Shown here piece after piece: positions 53,531 through 60,801 of a DNA stretch of 63,849 nt. Position 1 is the stretch's first letter, and every line of letters starts with the position of its first letter. The notes under the pieces are model-generated. The model did not search any database and was not told where the DNA came from. It worked only from the letters and a program-made list of their open reading frames with translations. A program made the position numbers and the translations under genes. This DNA comes from Bacteroidota bacterium. GTDB taxonomy: Bacteria; Bacteroidota; Bacteroidia; B-17B0; Aurantibacillaceae. Location of the stretch: the NCBI GenBank assembly GCA_023251755.1, contig JAHEYF010000017.1, forward strand, positions 1-63,849. The letters run 5' to 3'.

Positions 53531-53782
53531 ATTGATGATTTTAGATTTGTTTTTTATTTCGTACTGAAATATTTTGACAAAAATGATTTTAATTTGAAAA
53601 AAGCTATACAGGAAAAACCCTGTTTATGGGGGAGGGGATTTCTCCTAATTTTAGAATAGTTGGAAAGTTAGAAAGTTCAAAAGTTGAGAAAGTTGAAAGG
53701 TTGGGTAGTTCTTTGGTTTTGACCCGCATTAAAATAAGTTTTAAACAGTTTTCAGCAACAATTAATTTAAGAAACAGTTTGC

Positions 53783-53790
53783 TATATTTG
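53783..53790 (+). promoter_or_regulatory. pyrR: -7 element for pyrR
   Basis: TATATTTG matches TAnnTTTG and ends 11 bases before the pyrR ATG, leaving a very short leader without room for a classical attenuator. No clear -33 TTTG is seen. Confidence 0.5.
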
Positions 53791-53801
53791 CAACACGCAA
53801 A

Positions 53802-54332
53802 ATGGCACCAAAAATCATCATTGATTCCAAATTATTAGATGTTACCATCACACGCCTCTGTTATCAGTTAATTGAAGTTCATAACGATTTTAAAGAGAGT
53901 GTAATTATTGGCCTTCAGCCCCGTGGGGTGTATTTAGCCCGCCGCATTCATAAAAAGCTTTCTGAAATATTAAAATCGAAAAATATCCACCTCGGTGAAT
54001 TGGATACAACTTTTTACCGCGATGATTTCAGAAAAAAAGAATTGATCCCGAACAGAACAAACATCGATTTTATTATTGAAGATAAAAACGTCATTATGAT
54101 TGACGATGTATTGTTTACCGGGCGTACCATACGGGCCGGATTAGATGCAATGCTGGCTTTCGGGAGGCCAAAGGACGTTGAATTATTGGTGTTGATCGAC
54201 CGGCGCTTTAAACGGCATTTGCCCATTCAGGCCAAGTACATTGGCAAGGTGATTGACTCGATTGAAACACAAAATGTAAAAGTAGAGTGGACTGAGCTGG
54301 ACGGGAAGGACAGGGTTACATTATTAAGTTAA
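53802..54332 (+). CDS. pyrR: PyrR-type uracil phosphoribosyltransferase/regulator
   Basis: The 176-residue product is of the PyrR family, with type I PRT loop VIMIDDVLFTGRTIRAGLD at about 97-115 and the family segments IIGLQPRGVYLARRI and LVLIDRRFKRHLPIQAKYIG. In Firmicutes it binds pyr mRNA. Here, 104 bases upstream of pyrB, there is no obvious attenuator hairpin between the genes, so only the enzymatic role (UMP from uracil) is safe. The C-terminal VDSIETQNVKVEWTELDGKD-like end is normal, so the gene is full length. Confidence 0.93.
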   Translation: MAPKIIIDSKLLDVTITRLCYQLIEVHNDFKESVIIGLQPRGVYLARRIHKKLSEILKSKNIHLGELDTTFYRDDFRKKELIPNRTNIDFIIEDKNVIMIDDVLFTGRTIRAGLDAMLAFGRPKDVELLVLIDRRFKRHLPIQAKYIGKVIDSIETQNVKVEWTELDGKDRVTLLS

Positions 54333-54435
54333 AAGTTCAATAGTTTATTCGTTTACCTGTTCTATAGTTAGGTACTTCTTATAAACAAGAGAACGAGTAA
54401 ACGTATAAACGCATAAACAAATAAACGAAAAGACA

Positions 54436-55362
54436 ATGAGCAGCCTTAGTGTAAATCATTTACTCGGCATCAAGTACATCAATAAAAACGACATTGAATT
54501 AATTTTAGACACTGCTCAGAATTTTAAGGAAGTCATTAACCGCCCCATAAAAAAAGTTCCTTCTTTACGAGATATAACTGTTGCCAACCTTTTTTTTGAA
54601 AATTCCACCCGCACTAAACTATCGTTTGAGCTGGCCCAAAAGCGCCTTTCGGCCGATACGGTTAACTTTGCAGCCTCTTCTTCTTCGGTGAAAAAAGGGG
54701 AAACCCTGGTGGATACGGTCAATAACATCCTGGCCATGAAAGTGGACATGGTGGTGATGCGCCATGCCAATCCCGGCGCGGCTGTGTTTTTAGCCAAAAG
54801 GGTAAAATCAAAAATCATTAATGCCGGCGACGGTGCGCACGAACACCCTACACAAGCCTTGCTGGATGCCTTTTCTATCCGCGAAAAATTAGGAACGCTG
54901 AAAGGGAAAAAAATTGTTATTGTAGGTGATATTCTTCACTCAAGGGTAGCCCTTTCCAATATATTCTGTCTTCAAAAAATGGGCGCCGAAGTAAAGGTGT
55001 GCGGCCCACAAACCCTTATCCCAAAGCACATCGAATCGCTGGGTGTAAAAGTGGAGTTAAACCTCCGCAAGGCGCTGGAGTGGTGCGATGTGGCCAATAT
55101 GCTGCGTATTCAGCTGGAACGGCAGGATATAAAATATTTCCCCTCTTTAAGGGAATATTCCATGCTGTATGGTTTAAATAAAGAGCTGCTTGATTCATTG
55201 TCTAAACGGATTTTAATTATGCACCCGGGCCCTATCAACCGGGGTGTGGAAATAACCAGCGATGTGGCCGACAGCGATCAGTCTATAATTCTTGAACAGG
55301 TAGAGAACGGAGTAGCGGTGCGTATGGCGGTGATGTTCCTGCTGGCCGGGAGGATTAATTAG
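54436..55362 (+). CDS. pyrB: aspartate carbamoyltransferase catalytic subunit
   Basis: PyrB joins carbamoyl phosphate and aspartate in pyrimidine synthesis. The 308-residue product shows the carbamoyl-phosphate loop FFENSTRTKLSFELA at about 53-67, SSSSVKKGETLVDT (the second phosphate loop) and the GDGAHEHPTQALLDAF segment at about 131-146, with HPGPINRGVEI near the end. No pyrI regulatory subunit gene is adjacent. It follows pyrR in the same direction and probably forms a unit with it, although the 103-base gap is repeat-like. Confidence 0.97.
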   Translation: MSSLSVNHLLGIKYINKNDIELILDTAQNFKEVINRPIKKVPSLRDITVANLFFENSTRTKLSFELAQKRLSADTVNFAASSSSVKKGETLVDTVNNILAMKVDMVVMRHANPGAAVFLAKRVKSKIINAGDGAHEHPTQALLDAFSIREKLGTLKGKKIVIVGDILHSRVALSNIFCLQKMGAEVKVCGPQTLIPKHIESLGVKVELNLRKALEWCDVANMLRIQLERQDIKYFPSLREYSMLYGLNKELLDSLSKRILIMHPGPINRGVEITSDVADSDQSIILEQVENGVAVRMAVMFLLAGRIN

Positions 55363-55493
55363 TTCGTTCGTTTAATCGTTCAATAGTTTATCCGTTTAAT
55401 CGTTTCTGCTTAAATTGATCCCGAACGGATAAACGAATGAACAAATAAACGAAAAAACAACTGGTTTTTTAGTAGAAGAATGTCGATTTAATA

Positions 55494-55501
55494 TATATTT
55501 G
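55494..55501 (+). promoter_or_regulatory. -7 element for the STAS gene
   Basis: TATATTTG matches TAnnTTTG. It ends one base before an in-frame ATG at 55503, which could hardly be transcribed with a leader, so it favours the ATG at 55524. Confidence 0.5.
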
Positions 55502-55523
55502 TATGAATGAGAACCCAGCTACC

Positions 55524-55859
55524 ATGGAATTTGAATTAATAAAAAACGAAAACTACACAGTTGTTAAAGTAAATGTCGAGAAATTAGACAGCCTTGTTTC
55601 TCCTATACTTAAATCAGAACTTGTTGTGCTGAACAATGATGGAATAAAAAACATTATCCTCGATTTAAGCGATACCCGTTATTGCGATTCATCGGGTTTG
55701 AGTTCCATACTGGTAGGCAATCGTTTGTGCAAAAACTCGGGTGGAAAGCTTATTCTGTCTGGTTTGCAGGATGCCGTAAAAAAACTCATTGCCATTTCCC
55801 AGCTCGATTCTATCCTTCACATTAGCCCCAATGTAGAAGAAGGGGTGGAGAAATTGTAA
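55524..55859 (+). CDS. STAS-domain anti-sigma factor antagonist
   Basis: The 111-residue product is a single STAS domain: MEFELIKNENYTVVKVNVEK, then the conserved NIILDLSDTRYCDSSGLSSI, in which a Ser after Asp (CDSSGL) is the phosphorylation site in SpoIIAA-type antagonists. The start at 55524 was chosen because the -7 box ends at 55501; ATG 55503 would add seven residues. No anti-sigma kinase is adjacent. The SpoIIE-type phosphatase at 45977 is a possible partner. Confidence 0.88.
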   Translation: MEFELIKNENYTVVKVNVEKLDSLVSPILKSELVVLNNDGIKNIILDLSDTRYCDSSGLSSILVGNRLCKNSGGKLILSGLQDAVKKLIAISQLDSILHISPNVEEGVEKL

Positions 55860-55871
55860 AAACTCCAGCTT

Positions 55872-56654
55872 ATGAAAAAATTGTACGCCTTATTTTTAGT
55901 TGTTTTCATTTTAAATAGTTCCTCTTTGTTTTCACAGGTACCGTCCTGCCAGTACGATTATACCTGGCTGTCAACAGGTAAAAACGGCGTGTGGCCCGAC
56001 AGTGCGACCAATTTTTCGGGCGGGACCGTTGGTGCGATTTATACTCAAAATATTACCATAAAAGTTCCCAACGATACAGTTACCACGGTTTTCGGCCCGC
56101 CACAGACTTTGCATTTTGACCGTATTGAATTAAGCAACCCAACAGGCTTTACCAATTATGGATTGCCTCCCGGTTTAAGTCTGGCCTGCACACCTTCTAC
56201 CTGCAAATTTCCGGGCAACGATACCAGTTGTATGGTTATATACGGAACACCCACTACCGCAGGCACCTATAACCTGGGTTTTAAACTTACTACGTATGTG
56301 CAGGAAATCCCCAATGTAGCCATCAACACCTCTACACTTACCTATTACAAAATAATTATAGCGGCCGCCAACGGAATAAATACGTTTAACGCATCGACAT
56401 TTGAAGTGGCCCAAAGTATGCCCAACCCGGCTACGAACAAGGCCATCATCAGGTATAATTTACCGGGCGAAGGAAAAACCAAATTGAGTGTGTACAATAT
56501 TCTGGGTAAACTGATGCTGGAAAAAAGAGAAGATGGCCAGAAGGGTGAAAATGAATTTGAAGTGAATTGCAAAGAGATGCCTTCGGGTGTGTGTATATAC
56601 AACATTGAGTACAATGGGAAAACAATCACCAGGCGTATGATTGTTGCCCAATAA
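55872..56654 (+). CDS. secreted protein with T9SS type-A sorting domain
   Basis: The 260-residue product has a signal peptide (to about residue 22, SLFSQ). A middle domain has paired Cys (CTPSTCKFPGNDTSC) and Ig-like strands (IYGTPTTAGTYNLGFKL). A C-terminal type-A sorting domain lies at about 185-260 (SMPNPATNKAIIRYNLPG, LSVYNILGKLML, SGVCIYNIEYNGKTITRRM). It starts 12 bases after the STAS gene and overlaps no other frame. Function of the cargo part is unknown. Confidence 0.88.
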   Translation: MKKLYALFLVVFILNSSSLFSQVPSCQYDYTWLSTGKNGVWPDSATNFSGGTVGAIYTQNITIKVPNDTVTTVFGPPQTLHFDRIELSNPTGFTNYGLPPGLSLACTPSTCKFPGNDTSCMVIYGTPTTAGTYNLGFKLTTYVQEIPNVAINTSTLTYYKIIIAAANGINTFNASTFEVAQSMPNPATNKAIIRYNLPGEGKTKLSVYNILGKLMLEKREDGQKGENEFEVNCKEMPSGVCIYNIEYNGKTITRRMIVAQ

Positions 56655-56655
56655 G

Positions 56656-57570
56656 ATGAATACTTTTGAACTCACCATATTGGGCTGCAGTTCGGCTACA
56701 CCCACAGCCAGCCGGCATCCAACCGCTCAATTGCTAAACATTGCCGAACGTTTTATTTTAATCGATTGCGGGGAAGGTACCCAGATTCAGTTGCGGAGGT
56801 ATAAAATAAAATTCCAGCGCATCGATCACATTCTTATTTCGCACCTGCACGGCGACCATTACTTAGGTTTAATGGGGCTTTTACAAAGTATGCATTTGCT
56901 GGGACGCGAAAAGGAATTGCATTTGTATTGCCCTCAAGAACTGAAAGAAATTATTGACCTGCAAAACAAAAGTTCACAAACGGTTTTAAATTACCCTTTG
57001 GTTTATCATTTTACCAATGTACAGCAAAGCGAATTAATATTTGAAGACGATAAGCTGAGCATTGAAACCATTGTCCTCAATCACCGGATTCCCTGTACAG
57101 GGTTTTTATTCAGGGAAAAATTGGGCGACCGTAAAATACTGATGGATCAGTTAAACCGCTACGAAGTTTCCGTTGCCGAAATACATAAACTCAAGAAAGG
57201 CCTGAATGCCTTTAACAACAATGGGGAAGAGGTGGAGAATGCCCTGTTAACGGCTGATCCGGATGCCCTGCGCTCTTATGCCTATTGTTCGGACACCGCT
57301 TATAAAGAAGCCATTGTGGAGCAGATCAAAGAGGTTACACTCCTGTACCATGAAGCTACTTTTTTAAGCAATATGCTCGACCGGGCCAAAGCCACCTTTC
57401 ACAGTACCGCTGCACAAGCCGCCACCATTGCATTAAAAGCCAATGTACAACAATTGATAATAGGGCATTTTTCGGCCCGTTACAGCGATTTATCCCAGCA
57501 CCTGGAGGAAGCCATTCCAATTTTTAAAAATACCCTGTTAGCAAGTGAAGGCGAAAAAATTTCGATTTGA
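56656..57570 (+). CDS. rnz: ribonuclease Z
   Basis: RNase Z matures tRNA 3-prime ends. The 304-residue product begins MNTFELTILGCSSATPT and has the metallo-beta-lactamase motif His63-Leu-His65-Gly-Asp67-His68 in ISHLHGDHYLGL. The RNase Z-specific HEATF segment (YHEATFLSNM) and GHFSARY are also present. ATG 56656 was chosen over an in-frame TTG at 56641 because homologues start here; it begins one base after the T9SS gene's stop codon. Confidence 0.95.
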   Translation: MNTFELTILGCSSATPTASRHPTAQLLNIAERFILIDCGEGTQIQLRRYKIKFQRIDHILISHLHGDHYLGLMGLLQSMHLLGREKELHLYCPQELKEIIDLQNKSSQTVLNYPLVYHFTNVQQSELIFEDDKLSIETIVLNHRIPCTGFLFREKLGDRKILMDQLNRYEVSVAEIHKLKKGLNAFNNNGEEVENALLTADPDALRSYAYCSDTAYKEAIVEQIKEVTLLYHEATFLSNMLDRAKATFHSTAAQAATIALKANVQQLIIGHFSARYSDLSQHLEEAIPIFKNTLLASEGEKISI

Positions 57571-57601
57571 TTTGTTTTTTATTTTAACTGCATTATCTTT
57601 G
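57571..57601 (+). promoter_or_regulatory. promoter of the response regulator gene
   Basis: TTTG (57571-57574), 19 bases, then TATCTTTG (57594-57601) is an exact match to the Bacteroidota TTTG-N19-TAnnTTTG form, 25 bases before the ATG. It is the best promoter seen in the window. Confidence 0.75.
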
Positions 57602-57626
57602 TTTAAAATTATTCTAAATAAGAATT

Positions 57627-58298
57627 ATGATAAAGTTGTTGATTGCCGATAACAGTGTATTGATTCGTGAAGGTTTTAAGGCTCTATTGGCTGGTATCAA
57701 TGATTTTACAGTTGTTGCCGAGGCTTCATCCGCCAACGAACTAAGCGAAAAAATAAGGCTGTTTAAGCCCGATGTGGTCATTGTAGACACACATTCTCTT
57801 TTTATTACTGCCAACGACATTAAATCGATTAAAAAAACAAACAAAAACATTGGTTTTCTGGCCATTACAGCCCTGCTGCCCAAACAGGAAATCAATTCTA
57901 TACTTGAGGCCGGGGTCAACAGCTACTTATTGAAGGATTGTGACAAGGAAGAAATTATTGAGGCCATTCATAAAACAAATACGAACCAGCGTTTTTTATG
58001 TGGTAAAATAGTGGATGTTTTAATGGCCGAAGCCGAAATAAACATTACACCTGCCTACGTAAAAAATCTTTCCTGTGCAGGAATAAGTGTTACCGACCGC
58101 GAATCAGATATTATCCGTTTAATTGCAGAAGGCCTGTCGAATAAACAAATTGCCGATAAATTGTGCCTGAGTACACACACCGTGAACACCCACCGCAAAA
58201 ACATTATGAACAAGCTGGGGGTCAACAATACAGCAGGGGTAGTGTTGTTTGCGGTTCGCAACAATATCCTGGAGCCTAATTCCTACTTGTTTTCTTAA
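57627..58298 (+). CDS. LuxR/NarL-family response regulator
   Basis: The 223-residue product has a receiver domain at 1-125, with acidic Asp8, phospho-acceptor Asp54 (VIVDTHS), Thr81 and Lys103 (LLKDC). A LuxR-type HTH lies at about 153-210 (VTDRESDIIRLIAEGLSNKQ, STHTVNTHRKNIMNKLGV). No histidine kinase gene is adjacent, so the partner is elsewhere. It has its own strong promoter. Confidence 0.93.
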   Translation: MIKLLIADNSVLIREGFKALLAGINDFTVVAEASSANELSEKIRLFKPDVVIVDTHSLFITANDIKSIKKTNKNIGFLAITALLPKQEINSILEAGVNSYLLKDCDKEEIIEAIHKTNTNQRFLCGKIVDVLMAEAEINITPAYVKNLSCAGISVTDRESDIIRLIAEGLSNKQIADKLCLSTHTVNTHRKNIMNKLGVNNTAGVVLFAVRNNILEPNSYLFS

Positions 58299-58369
58299 GA
58301 TTTTCCATTTGTTTTAGGAACGTTGGTATATTTTATGGCCACGAACGAAAAACGAATTTATTTTTTTGA

Positions 58370-58377
58370 TACATTTG
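58370..58377 (+). promoter_or_regulatory. -7 element for the 130-residue secreted protein gene
   Basis: TACATTTG matches TAnnTTTG and ends 22 bases before the ATG at 58400. The -33 region is weak. Confidence 0.45.
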
Positions 58378-58399
58378 GTAAAACTAAATCAGTATTCCC

Positions 58400-58792
58400 A
58401 TGAAGAAATTACTCACCATCAGCCTTTTTGTATTGTTTGGATTAAACACGAACGCTCAAACTACCATGGAAAGGGCCAAAAAAATGACGGACAACATGGC
58501 CAAACAACTGGCTTTGACCGAAAAACAAAAAGCCGATATTTATACCTTCACCCTGAACCGTTTGAATACCCTGGGCGAATTAAAAGCCAAGACAGATAAG
58601 GAAAGCGAACAAGGCTACCTGGTTCAGCGAAGGAAATTCCATTCTGAAATTCACCAGTTTTTAAACGATGAACAATATAAAAAATGGAACCACTTAAGAG
58701 AGGAACAAATCAGAAGTAAAAAAGACGGGAAGGCAACTGCCCCCGCTGATTCTATTATTGATGATGAACTGGAGTTTATGAACAAAGGTTAA
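58400..58792 (+). CDS. small secreted helical protein, Spy/LTXXQ-like
   Basis: The 130-residue product has a signal peptide (to about residue 20, NTNAQ). A helical, charged domain follows (MAKQLALTEKQKADIYTFTL, FLNDEQYKKWNHLREEQ) that has the look of periplasmic Spy/CpxP-type chaperones, in which a L-T-x-x-Q motif recurs; here LALTEKQ is such a motif. It lies just after a response regulator, but with its own promoter. The assignment is moderate. Confidence 0.75.
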   Translation: MKKLLTISLFVLFGLNTNAQTTMERAKKMTDNMAKQLALTEKQKADIYTFTLNRLNTLGELKAKTDKESEQGYLVQRRKFHSEIHQFLNDEQYKKWNHLREEQIRSKKDGKATAPADSIIDDELEFMNKG

Positions 58793-58800
58793 GCTTAAGT

Positions 58801-58850
58801 TAAAAGTTAGAAGTCAAAAGTTAAAAGCCAAGAGCCAAAAGAACGATCAC
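58801..58850 (+). repeat. dispersed purine-rich repeat, copy 2
   Basis: Nearly identical to the sequence at 40443-40500 (AGAAGTCAAAAGTTAAAAGC, CAAGAGCCAAAAG, ACGATCACGG). The remaining gap up to 59070 holds AT-rich sequence without a gene. Confidence 0.75.
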
Positions 58851-59070
58851 GGGTAAGAACAAGTTAAAACCCAAAACGATTTCGTTTAAGTAAAACCCTT
58901 TATGGCTTATTTTTTATGGCTCAAGGCTTTTCCTTCGGAAAGTTAAAATCCTTAAAGATAAATGAAGCGGTGTTCAATTAAAATTTAAAAGAAGGGAAAT
59001 TCCGCTGGAAAAAGTGGAACTAAAATGTACAAACACTGCAAGATAAAAAAACAAAAATTTAATTGTTTAT

Positions 59071-60027
59071 ATGTTTAAACAATTAAACAAAAAAACAATC
59101 ATTCATTGGAGCAAAGCCCTGGTACTGGCTTTGCTCCTTTTGCTTTTTATACGGGGCTTTGTTGTGGAGCCATTTGTTGTTCCATCGCCCTCCATGGAAA
59201 AAACGGTATTGCCAGGCGATTTTATTTTTGTGAATAAACTTTGTTACAGCCCTTTATTCGGCTCTCCTGCCATTGAACGAAAGGATGTACTGGTGTTTAA
59301 TTACCCGGCAGAAGACCAATACCCGGCGGATGAGCCTACACAATTTATAAAACGATGCATCGCCCTGCCCGGCGATTCGCTCAGCATAATAGACTCCAAA
59401 GTATTCATCAATGGTAAAGCCTTTGAAGAATCTGAAAACATTCAGTACAATTACAGCCTGCAAACCATAGCACCAGGTATTGATTCTGCAATTACTTCGG
59501 AACTTGGTATAACAGAAGGTGGTTTAATTTCAGAGAAGGGAGATTATTCTTTTAGTCTCAATAAACAAAATGCAGCAAAACTGGCGACCTACAAACAGGT
59601 CAAGTCCATCATCATGAACACTGAAAAAAGCGGTTTGTGGGACGAAACTATTTTTCCGAACAATGAAAATTATGTATGGAATACAGACCAGCTCGGAAGC
59701 CTTTATATCCCTAAGAAAGGCGATACACTCAGGATTGATTCCCTCACTGTTTTTTTGTACGAACGTTTGATTAAAGTTTACGAACACAACCAATTCGAAA
59801 TTGTTGACGATAAATATATAATCAACGGAGATACCACCAATACCTACATCACCAAAATGAATTATTATTTTGTGATGGGCGATAACCGCCACAACTCTAT
59901 CGATTCAAGGAGCTGGGGTTTTTTACCCGAAGACCATATTGTGGGCAGGGCCAGCCGGATTTTTTACAGTTACGATAAAGTTAAACGGAAATCAAGGTGG
60001 GACAGGTGCTTTATGGGTATCAGGTAG
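59071..60027 (+). CDS. lepB: signal peptidase I
   Basis: LepB removes signal peptides at the periplasmic face of the inner membrane. The 318-residue product has one N-terminal membrane helix (KALVLALLLLLFIRGF). The catalytic serine is Ser41 in VPSPSMEKTV and the catalytic lysine Lys94 in QFIKRCIALPGDSL. The C-terminal MGDNRHNSIDSRSWGFLP is the family box. The insert of about 100 residues between these motifs is typical of Bacteroidota LepB. It precedes a wbqC-like gene, a common order in this phylum. Confidence 0.95.
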   Translation: MFKQLNKKTIIHWSKALVLALLLLLFIRGFVVEPFVVPSPSMEKTVLPGDFIFVNKLCYSPLFGSPAIERKDVLVFNYPAEDQYPADEPTQFIKRCIALPGDSLSIIDSKVFINGKAFEESENIQYNYSLQTIAPGIDSAITSELGITEGGLISEKGDYSFSLNKQNAAKLATYKQVKSIIMNTEKSGLWDETIFPNNENYVWNTDQLGSLYIPKKGDTLRIDSLTVFLYERLIKVYEHNQFEIVDDKYIINGDTTNTYITKMNYYFVMGDNRHNSIDSRSWGFLPEDHIVGRASRIFYSYDKVKRKSRWDRCFMGIR

Positions 60028-60124
60028 TAAGTCGTAAGTAACAGGCACTACCTGATACCTGCTACTTACTACCCGCTACCGGTTCTAACCAGAAACATTC
60101 TTTGAATTTTAAATTTTGAACTGA

Positions 60125-60748
60125 ATGGAGATTGTACTTTCAACAGCCTATTTACCTCCTTTGCAATACCTGCAAAAGATTGTGAATTGCAATAAGGTAT
60201 ACCTCGAGAAACACGAAAATTACATCAAACAAAGTTACCGCAACCGCTGCTCTATACTTGCTGCCAATGGTGTGTTGGATTTAAGCATTCCTCTGCAAAA
60301 GTTATCAGACAAGGAAAAAATATGCGACAAAAAAATTTCTTATCATTCAAACTGGCAACAGGTGCATTGGCGGAGTATTGAGAGCGCTTACCGCAACTCC
60401 CCCTATTTCGATTTTTTTGAAGACGGGTTCAGGCTGTTTTACGAAAAACAATTCGTTTACTTATTTGATTTTAACCTTGAACTCTTAAGTTTAGTGTTTA
60501 AAATTTTGCGGATAAACCCCTCCATTCATTTCACGGAAAAGTATGAGGCTCATCTTTCTTCAGCTATTGATTTCCGCAGTAAGATAAATCCTAAATACAA
60601 TTTTATGAGCGACCCTGATTACCTTAATAAAGCCTATTACCAGGTGTTTGCCGATAAGCACGGATTTACTCCCAATCTTAGTATCATTGATGTGCTGTTT
60701 AATGAAGGCAAACAGGCGAAAGAAATTTTGCTGTTGCCCTCGTTGTAA
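60125..60748 (+). CDS. WbqC-family protein
   Basis: The 207-residue product has the WbqC family marks: STAYLPPLQYLQKI at the start, then ENYIKQSYRNRCSILAANGV and WRSIESAYRNSPYFDFFED. WbqC-type proteins occur in polysaccharide loci; biochemical role unclear. It follows lepB by 97 bases in the same direction. Confidence 0.9.
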   Translation: MEIVLSTAYLPPLQYLQKIVNCNKVYLEKHENYIKQSYRNRCSILAANGVLDLSIPLQKLSDKEKICDKKISYHSNWQQVHWRSIESAYRNSPYFDFFEDGFRLFYEKQFVYLFDFNLELLSLVFKILRINPSIHFTEKYEAHLSSAIDFRSKINPKYNFMSDPDYLNKAYYQVFADKHGFTPNLSIIDVLFNEGKQAKEILLLPSL

Positions 60749-60756
60749 GGCATAAA

Positions 60757-60783
60757 AAAACGCATACTGTTCGTATACGTTTT
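60757..60783. terminator. bidirectional terminator-like hairpin
   Basis: AAAACGCATAC-TGTTC-GTATACGTTTT forms an 11-bp stem with one mismatch, flanked by an A-run on the left and T-run on the right. It lies between convergent genes (wbqC-like and the SBBP protein) and can work in both directions. Confidence 0.7.
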
Positions 60784-60801
60784 AAATAAAATAACCAATT
60801 T

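Noticed and set aside
53530..53801. pyr attenuator or PyrR-binding leader before pyrR
   Set aside because: The -7 box lies only 11 bases before the ATG, leaving no leader for a hairpin switch.
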